A stretch of DNA of 64,000 nt. Source: JAFLTL01 sp964389525. GTDB lineage: Bacteria > Bacteroidota > Bacteroidia > Bacteroidales > Muribaculaceae. Position numbers and translations under genes: made by a program. Positions 36,139 to 45,109 of this stretch are shown here, piece after piece. The stretch's first letter is position 1. The number at the start of each line of letters is the position of its first letter. Under the pieces are notes generated by a model. It was not told the DNA's origin, did no database searches, and was given only the letters and a program-made list of their open reading frames with translations. The stretch spans positions 273,795-337,794 of the forward strand of contig CAYMEX010000001.1 in NCBI GenBank assembly GCA_964389525.1, given 5' to 3'.

Positions 36139-37084
36139 CGAGGCGGGTGAGTATGGCGCGTTCTATGCCGAGTGGACGGCCGGGAGCGAACTGGTGACGG
36201 CGCACACGTCGGGATCGACGGGCACGCCCAAGGAGATAATGCTCGCCAAACATGACATGACGCTTTCGGCGCGTGCCACAAACCTTTTTTTCGGCATAGG
36301 GAAAGAGTCGCTGATCGTCACGCCTCTTTCGGCGCAATATATAGCGGGGAAGATGATGATGGTGAGGGCTGTGGCGGCAGACTGCCGTCTGTGGTGCGAG
36401 ACTCCGTCGAACAGGCCGCTCGCGTCGATGGATAAATGGGAAAACGGGGCGATCGATCTTGTGGCGGTGGTGCCGAGTCAGCTCGACGGGCTGTTCGCGT
36501 CGCCGCATTTCGGAAGAGTGAGGAACGTGATCGTCGGGGGCGCCCCGATGTCGTCGGCTCAGGAGAAAATGGCGGCCGACTGCGGGGCGGCGGTCTACGC
36601 CACCTACGGCATGACCGAGACATGCAGCCACGTGGCACTCAGGCGTTGCGGCGACGAGTGGTATGAGGCATTGCCCGGAGTGAGACTGTCGACAGACAGC
36701 CGTGACTGCCTGGTGATAGAGCGCGAAGGTGTGACGGACAGCAGACCGCTTGTGACCAATGATATCGTGGAACTGCGGGCTGACGGGCGGTTCCGCTGGA
36801 AAGGAAGAGCCGACAACGTGATAATCAGCGGCGGACTGAAGGTGAGCCCTGAGGAGGTCGAAAAGAAAATAGAGGGGCTGATCGGCCGCCCGTTCTACAT
36901 AGGGGGAGAGAAGGATGACAAGTGGGGAGAACGGGTGGTGCTTTATATCGAAGGAAGCGAGACGCCCGACTGCGATGCGCTGACTGAAAGCATGAAAAGA
37001 GTGCTCGCACGGCATGAGCTGCCACGGCGTATAGTAATGACCGAACGGATAGCGCGGACGGAAAACGGAAAGATAAAGCGATGA
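36122..37084 (+). CDS. menE: o-Succinylbenzoate-CoA ligase MenE, short form
   Basis: This AMP-forming acyl-CoA ligase has the phosphate-binding TSGSTGTPKEIMLAK near residue 25-35, YATYGMTETCSHVA as the adenine motif, and FRWKGRADNVIISGGLKVSPEEVEKKI as the hinge. It is only 320 residues, shorter than the roughly 450 of enterobacterial MenE, because the N-terminal subdomain is minimal; this seems complete, since it starts cleanly inside menC and ends overlapping glsA. Bacteroidetes MenE proteins are generally short. Confidence 0.9.
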   Translation: MVFRDNEAGEYGAFYAEWTAGSELVTAHTSGSTGTPKEIMLAKHDMTLSARATNLFFGIGKESLIVTPLSAQYIAGKMMMVRAVAADCRLWCETPSNRPLASMDKWENGAIDLVAVVPSQLDGLFASPHFGRVRNVIVGGAPMSSAQEKMAADCGAAVYATYGMTETCSHVALRRCGDEWYEALPGVRLSTDSRDCLVIEREGVTDSRPLVTNDIVELRADGRFRWKGRADNVIISGGLKVSPEEVEKKIEGLIGRPFYIGGEKDDKWGERVVLYIEGSETPDCDALTESMKRVLARHELPRRIVMTERIARTENGKIKR

Positions 37085-37932
37085 GCGAAAACAACGAGCA
37101 AAAGCTGAGAATAGATATCGACGGAGTGCTGAAAAGCCGTGCGCCGGGGTTGAGGAGATTTCTGCCGCGGTTTGTGGTGAGAGGTCTTGAAAATCTTGTG
37201 TGTCAGGACCGTCTGAATCATTTGCTCGACACGTGCGGACATCTGCGTGACGCGGAGTTCAGCGGCGCGGTGCTCGACTATCTGCATATCACACGTCTTG
37301 TGCGCGGCGAGGAGAATCTGCCTAAAGAGAATGAGAGCCACAGGGTGATCTATGTGAGCAATCATCCGCTTGGCGGTCTTGACGGCATGGCTCTTATCGA
37401 CTATCTGAGCCGGAAATCGCCTACCGGCCGCGTAAGGTTTGTGGTGAATGACCTGCTGATGGCGGTCGAACCGCTGCAGGGGGTGTTTCTGCCCGTGAAC
37501 AAGCATGGCGGCCAGTCGCGTGAAGCGGCAGAGACTCTTGAAGCGGCGATGTCGGGCGATGACCCGATCGTGATATTTCCGGCAGGCCTTTGCTCGCGCC
37601 GGCAGAACGGTGAAATCAAGGATCTTGACTGGAACAAGATGTTTGTGAACAAGGCTATCGCCTATGGCCGCGATGTAATCCCTATCCACTTCAGCGGTAG
37701 AAATTCAAAGTTTTTTTATATATTTGCCCAGATAAGAAAGCGCCTGTTTATCCCGTTCAACCTCGAAATGGTGCTTCTGCCCAGAGAGGTGTTTGGAAAT
37801 GAGGGCTCCACGTTTGAAATGACGATAGGAGAACGCATCGGCCACAAGTCGCTTAAAGGCGGCACGGAGAGCGGAGAGACAGCGCGGCGTATCAAGGAAT
37901 CGGTATACAGGCTGAGCGGAAGATGTCGATAA
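37081..37932 (+). CDS. glsA: Glycine lipid O-acyltransferase GlsA-like (PlsC-type acyltransferase)
   Basis: This 283-residue protein is of the lysophospholipid acyltransferase type. The catalytic pair lies in NHPLGGLDG (His95 and Asp101, so five rather than the usual four residues between them), and the acceptor motif reads FPAGLCSRR. In Bacteroides the product of this gene type O-acylates N-acyl-glycine made by GlsB, forming glycine lipids of the cell envelope. The following gene is GlsB-like, which supports the assignment over a generic PlsC. Overlaps menE by 4 bases. Confidence 0.8.
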   Translation: MSENNEQKLRIDIDGVLKSRAPGLRRFLPRFVVRGLENLVCQDRLNHLLDTCGHLRDAEFSGAVLDYLHITRLVRGEENLPKENESHRVIYVSNHPLGGLDGMALIDYLSRKSPTGRVRFVVNDLLMAVEPLQGVFLPVNKHGGQSREAAETLEAAMSGDDPIVIFPAGLCSRRQNGEIKDLDWNKMFVNKAIAYGRDVIPIHFSGRNSKFFYIFAQIRKRLFIPFNLEMVLLPREVFGNEGSTFEMTIGERIGHKSLKGGTESGETARRIKESVYRLSGRCR

Positions 37933-37975
37933 GTCGCGGCATTTGCCGTCGGACTTATTTCACATAATCCCATAT

Positions 37976-38917
37976 ATGGATCAAATCATAGACCCGGTAT
38001 CGACTGAAGAAATAGAGTCGGAACTTACTCCCGACCGCTTATTGCGCAAAACCAACAAGGCGTGCAATGAGATTTATGTGGTCGATGCACATACGGCACC
38101 TGCAGTCATGCGGGAGATCGGCCGACTGCGCGAGATCGCATTCAGAGCCGGCGGCGGGGGCACAGGCAAGAGCCATGATGTGGATGAGTTCGATCTTATG
38201 GAACGTCCATGCCACCAGCTAATCGTCTGGGATCCGGACTCGAAAATGATACTCGGCGGCTACCGTTATCTCTCGGGGCGCGAGATGACATTTGACAGCG
38301 AGGGGAAGCCTGTGATAGCGATGTCGCATCTGTTCAACTACTCGCAGGAGTTCATCGACACTTATCTGCCCGACACCATAGAGCTTGGCCGCTCGTTTGT
38401 GAGGCTCGGCTACCAGTCGTCGCAGGCCGGAAGCAAGGCGATGTATGTGCTCGACAACCTCTGGGACGGTCTCGGCGCGCTGACGGTCGAGGACTGCAAC
38501 ATAAAATATCTGCTCGGAAAGATGACAATGTACCCGAGCTTCGATATCGAATGCCGGAACATGCTGCTGTATTTTCTTGAAAAGCATTTCCCTGATACCG
38601 ACGGCCTCGTATGGCCTATCGAACCGCTCGAAGCCGACATAGACCGTCGCCGCTATGCTGAGATAATGACCGCCGACACATTCAAGGAGGACTACAGAAT
38701 ACTGAACGGCGAGATAAGGGCCAAAGGATTCAACATACCGCCGCTTGTAAACTCATACATGAGCCTGTCGCCGACGATGAAGATGTTTGGAACGGCTATC
38801 AACCATGAGTTCGGCGAGGTCGAGGAAACGGGCATATTTTTTGCCATAGATGAGATTTCGGAGGAGAAAAAACGCCGTCATATCGGGACGTATACGGCTC
38901 CCAAAGCCTCGATTTAG
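37976..38917 (+). CDS. glsB: Glycine lipid N-acyltransferase GlsB-like (GNAT fold)
   Basis: This 313-residue protein belongs to the GNAT-like N-acyltransferases (hemolysin/OlsB-like). Motifs include REIGRLREIAFRAGGGGTGKSHDVDEFD, IVWDPDSKMILGGYRYL and TIELGRSFVRLGYQ. It should transfer an acyl chain to the amine of glycine, the first step of glycine lipid synthesis, acting at the inner membrane. ATG at 37976 is preferred over the frame's upstream start at 37943, which would extend into the gap with unrelated residues. It follows glsA by 43 bases. Confidence 0.82.
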   Translation: MDQIIDPVSTEEIESELTPDRLLRKTNKACNEIYVVDAHTAPAVMREIGRLREIAFRAGGGGTGKSHDVDEFDLMERPCHQLIVWDPDSKMILGGYRYLSGREMTFDSEGKPVIAMSHLFNYSQEFIDTYLPDTIELGRSFVRLGYQSSQAGSKAMYVLDNLWDGLGALTVEDCNIKYLLGKMTMYPSFDIECRNMLLYFLEKHFPDTDGLVWPIEPLEADIDRRRYAEIMTADTFKEDYRILNGEIRAKGFNIPPLVNSYMSLSPTMKMFGTAINHEFGEVEETGIFFAIDEISEEKKRRHIGTYTAPKASI

Positions 38918-38920
38918 ATT

Positions 38921-40495
38921 TTGCCGATACTCCAGTTTTTCAGAATACTCTTTCTTCTGCCGGTTTTACTGCCGGCATTAACCGTATGCGGGCAGACTCA
39001 CGACAGCCTTAGAGGGCATATTGTGGAATGGGAGGGGAGTGTGACGGCTAATGGCGGAAGCGGCGACTATGCGCCTCACTATATATCGGCTCTAAATCAC
39101 GGGCGTATAACACAGGGCAAGGGTATTACGGCCGGCGCAGGAGTGTGGAAAAGGATGGACGTGTCGGAACGCTTCACGTGGGGAGCGGGCGCGGAAATTC
39201 TTGGAGGTGCGGCATCGGCGACCGACTACCGCCACTGGCAGCCCGACGGATCGGAGGGGGTCAGCAGAATGCGCCCGGCGGCGGTGTGGATACAGCAACT
39301 GTATGCCGAGGTGAAATGGCGGTCGCTTTTTTTAGAAGCGGGAATGAAAGAGCGCGGATCGGCTCTGCTCAACGACACGCTGACTTCGGGCGACCTGGTG
39401 GAGAGCGGAAACGCGCGTCCGATACCGCAGGTGCGTGCCGGATTCACAGGGTTTCAGGACGTGCCTCTGACGGGAGGCTGGGTTCAGATACAAGGGGAGC
39501 TGGGCTACGGGAAGTTTGCCGACGGGGCGTGGATGAGAAAATTCTACAGTCACGGCAGCTATCATCTTAATGAAGGCGCTTATTACGTGTACCGCAGAGT
39601 GTATTTCAGATCAAACCCTGAGAAGCGGCTGTCGGTGACGGCAGGAATGCAGGCGGCGGGTGAGATCGGCGGCGTCACGAAATATTATGTGCACGGCGTG
39701 GTGGTGAGAGAGCGTAATCTGAAGGCCGGTGTGTGGGACATGATAAAGATGATCGCGCCTATAGGTGGCGAGAAGAACGGAGTGGGGGAGTATATGGACG
39801 GAAACAATCTCGGGTCGTGGGATATAGTATTGAGATACAGACTGCCGTGGGGCGGTGATGCCGTGAGGGCGTATCTGCAGAAACCTTGGGAGAAGGGGGC
39901 GTCGATCGGCTGGAAAAACGGGTGGGACGGACTCTGGGGGATCGAGTATGATTTCAACGGACTGAACGGAATTGTGAGCGGCGCGGTCGTGGAATATCTT
40001 GACTTCATGAACCAGTCGGGGGCAATACACTATGCGCCGCATGACCGCCCCGGCTCCACGATCACAACGGATGTGAGCGGTGGAGACCAGTATTACAACA
40101 ACTCGGAGTACAACTCATATACCAACTACGGTCTGGGCATAGGTACGCCGTTTCTCACGTCGCCACGCTACAACCGCGACGGCTATCCGGCCTATACGGA
40201 CAACAGGGTGAGAGGCGTGCATGTGGCAGTGACCGGGCGTCCGGCCGAAAACTGGAGCTACAGGGTGGCATTCAGTCACAAGAAAGGATATGGCGACGGC
40301 CGACAGCCCCGCGCCACCGTGAACAAAGGTACGTCGTGGCTCGCCGAGGTGAGGTGTGCCGTGAGAAGCGTGGCAGGTCTGGAACTTAAAGCGCAGGTGG
40401 CAATGGACCGCGGGACTATGCCCGGAGACTGTTTCGGGGCAGCGGTGGGTGCCGTGTACAGCGGAGTGTTCACTCTAAAGAGAGGTGGCAGATGA
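38921..40495 (+). CDS. Capsule assembly Wzi family protein, outer membrane beta-barrel
   Basis: This 524-residue exported protein starts at a TTG (38921) three bases after glsB and has a signal peptide at residues 1-24. The body is rich in alternating aromatic strands and contains IQQLYAEVKWRSLFLEAGMKE, YMDGNNLGSWDIVLRY and GIEYDFNGLNGIVSGAVVEYLDF, all typical of the Wzi barrel, an outer-membrane lectin for capsule attachment. No capsule cluster is seen nearby. No ATG is available at the N-terminus. Confidence 0.8.
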   Translation: MPILQFFRILFLLPVLLPALTVCGQTHDSLRGHIVEWEGSVTANGGSGDYAPHYISALNHGRITQGKGITAGAGVWKRMDVSERFTWGAGAEILGGAASATDYRHWQPDGSEGVSRMRPAAVWIQQLYAEVKWRSLFLEAGMKERGSALLNDTLTSGDLVESGNARPIPQVRAGFTGFQDVPLTGGWVQIQGELGYGKFADGAWMRKFYSHGSYHLNEGAYYVYRRVYFRSNPEKRLSVTAGMQAAGEIGGVTKYYVHGVVVRERNLKAGVWDMIKMIAPIGGEKNGVGEYMDGNNLGSWDIVLRYRLPWGGDAVRAYLQKPWEKGASIGWKNGWDGLWGIEYDFNGLNGIVSGAVVEYLDFMNQSGAIHYAPHDRPGSTITTDVSGGDQYYNNSEYNSYTNYGLGIGTPFLTSPRYNRDGYPAYTDNRVRGVHVAVTGRPAENWSYRVAFSHKKGYGDGRQPRATVNKGTSWLAEVRCAVRSVAGLELKAQVAMDRGTMPGDCFGAAVGAVYSGVFTLKRGGR

Positions 40496-40941
40496 GAGGC
40501 GTTGTAATGGTTTTGTTTGCCGCGATCGTGCTCTGTGGCTGCCACAACGAGGGTGACAGCGGCATGTGGAGCGGTACATGGTATCTTGAGAGGATAACTG
40601 TCGACGGATCGGTGGAGATGTCGTATAAAGGCAATATGTTCTGGAAATTTCAGGCCGATGTGATAGATATGGTGGAGACTGACGACGAGATGCACGAGCA
40701 TCAGGATCATTACGGGACGTGGAGCGCAAGCGACGACGACCGTGTGCTGACGCTCGATTTCAGTCACAGCAGCGACCGTTATCCGGCCGGATCGCCTGAG
40801 TACTCGCCCCCGGCAGTGACAGGGCTTGCGGCCGGTGTGTCGCATCTCGATGTCGCGCGGCTGACAGGGAGCGACATGGTAGTGAAATGGACAGACGATG
40901 AGTCGGGAACAGAGAGAACATTCGTTTTAAAAAAGCAATAA
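40492..40941 (+). CDS. Small lipocalin-like lipoprotein
   Basis: This 149-residue lipoprotein has a lipobox LCGC (Cys16). The mature part begins SGMWSGTWYLERITVDG, the GxW pattern of Bacteroidetes lipocalin-like domains, and ends with MVVKWTDDESGTERTFVLKK. It overlaps the Wzi-like gene by 4 bases, so both are probably made together. Function unknown. Confidence 0.7.
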   Translation: MRGVVMVLFAAIVLCGCHNEGDSGMWSGTWYLERITVDGSVEMSYKGNMFWKFQADVIDMVETDDEMHEHQDHYGTWSASDDDRVLTLDFSHSSDRYPAGSPEYSPPAVTGLAAGVSHLDVARLTGSDMVVKWTDDESGTERTFVLKKQ

Positions 40942-41005
40942 CGGGAGAGCAATAACGGGATAGAATTGTTATATTAGTAACGTTGTTGCGAAAAATCAAC
41001 TATAA

Positions 41006-42769
41006 ATGAGTACATTTGAAGAACTGGGCGTAAACGAGCCCCTGAGAAAAGCAATATCCGAGCTCGGCTTTGAGATGCCGATGCCGGTACAGGAAAAGGT
41101 TATCCCGCATCTTTTGAGCGGTGATAACGATGTCGTGGCACTTGCACAGACCGGCACCGGCAAGACGGCAGCTTTCGGTCTGCCGGTGATACAGCGTATC
41201 GACGTGAACAACCACACGCCGCAGGCGCTGATACTCTCGCCTACACGCGAACTCTGCCTGCAGATAGCCGGAGATCTCGCCGACTTCTCGAAATATGTAC
41301 CGGGACTGACCGTACTGCCTGTATATGGCGGGTCGAGCATAGAGAGTCAGATACGCGGTCTGAAGAACGGTGTGCAGATAATCGTGGCGACTCCCGGCCG
41401 ACTGATCGACCTTATAAACCGCGGTGTGGTGAACCTGGCCGGTGTGCATACGGTGATACTCGACGAGGCCGACGAGATGCTCAATATGGGCTTCCTCGAC
41501 TCGATAAACGACATACTGGAGCATGTGCCCGAGGAGCGCAAGATGCTGATGTTCTCGGCGACGATGCCGGCCGACATAGCCAAGATCGCCAAGCGGTACA
41601 TGAAAGACTACGAGGAGTTTGTGATAGGCACACGCAACGAGGGTGCGCAGAATGTAAGGCATATCTACTATATGGTGAATGCCCGCGACAAGTATCTGGC
41701 GCTGAAGCGTATCGCCGACTACAGCCCGAACATATACGCCATAATCTTCTGCCGCACACGGCGCGACACGCAGGAGATCGCCGACAAACTCATCGCCGAC
41801 GGCTATAACGCCGACGCACTGCACGGCGACCTGTCGCAGCAGCAGCGCGACATGGTGATGAAGAAATTTCGCGACCGCGTGACAAGGCTTCTTGTGGCTA
41901 CTGACGTGGCCGCCCGCGGTCTTGACGTCGACGATCTGACCCACGTGATAAACTTCGGACTGCCTGACGACACGGCCGTCTACACGCACCGCTCGGGTCG
42001 CACTGGCCGTGCGGGCAAGACCGGCATTTCGGTCGCCATAATCCACTCGCGCGAAAAGGGTAAGATGCGCGAGATCGAGAAGAAGATTGGCAAGACATTT
42101 GAGCGCAAGGAGGTGCCTACCGCAGAGCAGATCATCGAGAAGCAGCTTTACTCGCTTGCCGACAAACTCGAGAAGGTGGAGGTTGACGACGAAGCCATGA
42201 GCCAGTATCTGCCCGGTGTGGTGAAGAAACTCGGATGGCTCTCGGGCGAGGATATAATCAAGCGGATACTGTCGCTTGAGTTCAACCGTCTGCTCGACTA
42301 CTACCGCGACGCACCCAAGATCGACGTGATCGACGAAAAACCGCGCAAGGAGAAAGGGAACAAACGTGGCGGCGAACCACGCGACGACAGCGACAAGGAC
42401 CGCCGTACGGCAGGTAAGGGGATGGCCCGCCTTTATGTGAATCTGGGCAAGCGCGACGGATTTTATGCCGGAAACCTGATCGAGCTTCTCAACAAGAACG
42501 TGGTCGGTCACCGTGTGGACGTCGGACGCATAGACCTGATGCCGGGCTACTCGCTGTTTGACGTGAAGAAGGGTGATGCCCGCAAGCTCGTGGAGTCTCT
42601 GACCGGCTCTGATTTCATGGGCAAACGTGTCTACTGCGAGGTGGCCGAGGCCGGAAAAGACTATGGCCGCGCATCGGCCCGCAAAGCCCGTGAAAAAGTT
42701 TCGGGCGATTTTGATAACTTTGCGTCATACAAAAAGAAAAACAAGGGAGGACGAAAGTCCCGCAAATAG
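41006..42769 (+). CDS. deaD: DEAD-box ATP-dependent RNA helicase with DbpA-type RNA-binding domain
   Basis: This 587-residue helicase has all core motifs: Q motif (GFEMPMPVQEKVIP), AQTGTGKT, PTRELCLQ, DEADEM, SAT, and HRSGRTGRAG. A C-terminal DbpA RNA-binding fold begins near residue 480 (ARLYVNLGKRDGFYAGNLIELL) and the tail is basic (KKKNKGGRKSRK). It resembles CsdA/DeaD, which helps ribosome assembly and cold adaptation. It is followed 7 bases later by the DUF3256 gene. Confidence 0.93.
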   Translation: MSTFEELGVNEPLRKAISELGFEMPMPVQEKVIPHLLSGDNDVVALAQTGTGKTAAFGLPVIQRIDVNNHTPQALILSPTRELCLQIAGDLADFSKYVPGLTVLPVYGGSSIESQIRGLKNGVQIIVATPGRLIDLINRGVVNLAGVHTVILDEADEMLNMGFLDSINDILEHVPEERKMLMFSATMPADIAKIAKRYMKDYEEFVIGTRNEGAQNVRHIYYMVNARDKYLALKRIADYSPNIYAIIFCRTRRDTQEIADKLIADGYNADALHGDLSQQQRDMVMKKFRDRVTRLLVATDVAARGLDVDDLTHVINFGLPDDTAVYTHRSGRTGRAGKTGISVAIIHSREKGKMREIEKKIGKTFERKEVPTAEQIIEKQLYSLADKLEKVEVDDEAMSQYLPGVVKKLGWLSGEDIIKRILSLEFNRLLDYYRDAPKIDVIDEKPRKEKGNKRGGEPRDDSDKDRRTAGKGMARLYVNLGKRDGFYAGNLIELLNKNVVGHRVDVGRIDLMPGYSLFDVKKGDARKLVESLTGSDFMGKRVYCEVAEAGKDYGRASARKAREKVSGDFDNFASYKKKNKGGRKSRK

Positions 42770-42776
42770 AAAAGGT

Positions 42777-43445
42777 ATGTTGAAACGACTGCTGACAGGA
42801 TGCCGCAGAGCTGTGGCCGCGATGATGATCGCGGCCTGTGGCGTAGTCCCGGCTCTACAGGCTCAGGTGACCGCCCCGCTGGTATTTATCAAGTCGCCGG
42901 CGTCGGTGCTCCCGACTCTCGACAAGAACACGCGTCTTGACATGGTTGACTATTTCAAGGGCGGCATGGCAACCACTTCGCCGACCTCGCTCAACGGCGA
43001 GGCCCGTGTGACTTTGATGAGCGACCGGCAGATAGAGTTCACAACGTCGGACAACGGGCGCATGTCGATGTCGCCGGTGAAATATGGCCGTGACACTGTG
43101 ATAGTGGTCGTGAAAACGATAGATCTGCCCGCTCCCGACAGCCGTGTGGAGCTTTACAGCTGGCCCGGGTGGAATCTGATAGACTCGAAAGACAGCGGTG
43201 TGGTCGCCGACTGGGTGACCCCGGCTGCCCGAAAGGATAACCGCACGGGCGATGTCGAGAACGCGCTGAATTTCATGACGGCTTCTGCGACGTTTGACCC
43301 GGAGACTTCAACGATAATCTTCGTTCCGACGGTAGCGGCTGTCGTGAGCGAGAATGAGTATGAGAAAGTATCACCGTATATCCACCGTGAGATGACCGCT
43401 AAGGTGCGGGCCGGAAAGGGTATAGTGCCAGATAAGAAGCGATGA
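42777..43445 (+). CDS. DUF3256 family exported protein
   Basis: This 222-residue protein has a signal peptide ending near residue 31 (VPALQAQ). The rest (PLVFIKSPASVLPTLDKNTRLDMVDYF) matches the Bacteroidetes DUF3256 family, whose function is not known. The reading frame extends upstream into the helicase gene, but the ATG at 42777 gives the proper signal peptide. It overlaps xseA by 4 bases. Confidence 0.8.
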   Translation: MLKRLLTGCRRAVAAMMIAACGVVPALQAQVTAPLVFIKSPASVLPTLDKNTRLDMVDYFKGGMATTSPTSLNGEARVTLMSDRQIEFTTSDNGRMSMSPVKYGRDTVIVVVKTIDLPAPDSRVELYSWPGWNLIDSKDSGVVADWVTPAARKDNRTGDVENALNFMTASATFDPETSTIIFVPTVAAVVSENEYEKVSPYIHREMTAKVRAGKGIVPDKKR

Positions 43446-44731
43446 GCCAGCAGGTGGTGACTCTCTACGGGCTTACGAGTCTCGTGGCCAACCTGATCGC
43501 CAGTCATCAGGGCACACAGAACGTGTGGGTGACGGCTGAGCTGAGCGACGTGAACCGCCGCGGCCATGTCTACATGGAGCTTATCGAGAAGAATGCCGCC
43601 GGGCAGGCCGTGGCCAAGGCGCGTGCGGTGATCTGGGCCAATGTGGCTCAGCAGATCATCGGTAAGTTTGAGCGTGCTACCGGCCAGCGTTTTGAGTCGG
43701 GTATCAAGCTGATGGTAAGAGCTTCGGTGAACATGCACCCGCTTTACGGCATGTCGCTTGTCATCACCGACATAAACCCGGAGTTCACGATGGGTGATCT
43801 TGTGCGCCGCCGTCGCGAGATACTGATGAGGCTGAAGGCTGAGGGTATACTCGAGGATAACCGCCGGCTCGAGTGGAATGTGCCGGCGCTGCGTATTGCT
43901 GTGGTCTCGGCAGCCGGAGCGGCGGGTTACGGCGACTTCGTGCACCAGCTCTACAGTGCGGGATTCAGATTCAAGACGCAGCTGTTTGAGGCCGTGATGC
44001 AGGGCGACCGCACAGTGCCTACAGTGCTCGACGCGCTTGAGGCGATCGAGTCGGAGGCCGACCGGTGGGACGGCGTGGTGATAATACGTGGCGGTGGCGC
44101 GACAAGCGATCTGGCCGCATTCGAGAGCTATGATCTTGCCGCCCGCATCGCATGTTTCCCTCTGCCTGTGATCGTGGGTATCGGTCACGAGCGCGATGTG
44201 ACCGTGCTCGACTATGTGGCCAACATGAGGGTGAAGACCCCCACGGCTGCGGCCGAGTGGCTGATACAGCAGGCGTCGCAGCAGCTCGATCGATTGAAAA
44301 TGATGGCGCAACAGCTGCATGTGACGGTGTCGGACCGCGTGTCGGGGCAGCGTGAACAGCTGTCGTACTTCCAGGCATCGCTGCCGCTTGTGGCATCCAA
44401 TTACCTGACAAGAAAGAAGACGCAGCTCGAGAGGGCCATATCGTCGGTGGGCAATCTGAGCGCCCGGCGCATCGCTCCCGGCCTTCAGCGTCTCGACGGA
44501 CTCGCGCAGAGACTGCAGATGCTTTCGTCGGCAGCTGTCAACCGCCAGCGGGCACTGCTCGACTCAAGGCAGTCGCTGCTCGACGCTCTCTCGCCGCAGG
44601 CTACGCTTAAACGAGGATATACGATAACTCTTGTCGACGGCGTGGCATTGAAGTCGGCAAAAGATGTGGCCGCAGGGCAGACGATCGTGACCTGTCTGCA
44701 CGACGGCAAGATCGTGTCGGTAACGGAATAA
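43442..44731 (+). CDS. xseA: Exodeoxyribonuclease VII large subunit
   Basis: XseA is the catalytic subunit of exonuclease VII, which degrades single-stranded DNA in both directions. The N-terminal OB fold has VWVTAELSDVNRRGHVYMELIEK, and the central catalytic domain has GDFVHQLYSAGFRFKTQLFEAVMQG, VIIRGGGATSDLAAF and VGIGHERDVTVLDYVA. A coiled coil follows, and the C-terminus has RGYTITL. 429 residues is normal. It is paired with xseB 22 bases downstream. Confidence 0.96.
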   Translation: MSQQVVTLYGLTSLVANLIASHQGTQNVWVTAELSDVNRRGHVYMELIEKNAAGQAVAKARAVIWANVAQQIIGKFERATGQRFESGIKLMVRASVNMHPLYGMSLVITDINPEFTMGDLVRRRREILMRLKAEGILEDNRRLEWNVPALRIAVVSAAGAAGYGDFVHQLYSAGFRFKTQLFEAVMQGDRTVPTVLDALEAIESEADRWDGVVIIRGGGATSDLAAFESYDLAARIACFPLPVIVGIGHERDVTVLDYVANMRVKTPTAAAEWLIQQASQQLDRLKMMAQQLHVTVSDRVSGQREQLSYFQASLPLVASNYLTRKKTQLERAISSVGNLSARRIAPGLQRLDGLAQRLQMLSSAAVNRQRALLDSRQSLLDALSPQATLKRGYTITLVDGVALKSAKDVAAGQTIVTCLHDGKIVSVTE

Positions 44732-44753
44732 ACAACGAAAAAGAGGAATATAT

Positions 44754-44966
44754 ATGGAAACGCCTGTGCCAGTAGAGGAAATGACTTATGGAAAGGCTCT
44801 TGCCGAGATCGAGTCGATTTTGCGCGAGATGCAGAGTGATGCGTGCGACATAGACCGCCTGACGGCCAACACGCGTCGCGCGGCCGCTCTGATCGAGGAG
44901 TGCCGCCGTCGCCTGACAGTGACAGATAAAGAGCTTCAGACTATACTGGAGTCGCTGAATAGCTGA
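44754..44966 (+). CDS. xseB: Exodeoxyribonuclease VII small subunit
   Basis: This 70-residue protein has the XseB signature MTYGKALAEIESILREMQSD and LIEECRRRLTVTDKELQTIL, two helices that bind XseA. Its place directly after xseA confirms it. The run of plus-strand genes ends here. Confidence 0.95.
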   Translation: METPVPVEEMTYGKALAEIESILREMQSDACDIDRLTANTRRAAALIEECRRRLTVTDKELQTILESLNS

Positions 44967-44990
44967 ACTGTGTAACGAAATTGAAGGAGG

Positions 44991-45055
44991 TGTGTCAAAA
45001 CTGGCTTTGGGCGTACTGTCGCACGCCCCTACACCGATTAAAACTGATTGACACA
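44991..45055. repeat. Repeat family D copy 4 bounded by TGTGTCAA / TTGACACA inverted repeats
   Basis: The 24-base D hairpin (45009-45032) is flanked by the perfect 8-base inverted pair TGTGTCAA (44991-44998) and TTGACACA (45048-45055), which defines a 65-base unit. It lies between the convergent xseB and kdsC-like genes, where it might also help end transcription. Confidence 0.8.
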
Positions 45056-45109
45056 GTTTCTTCAGGGGAAAAAGGGATTAGTAACAGTTTGTTGTAATAG
45101 ATCGGGGTA

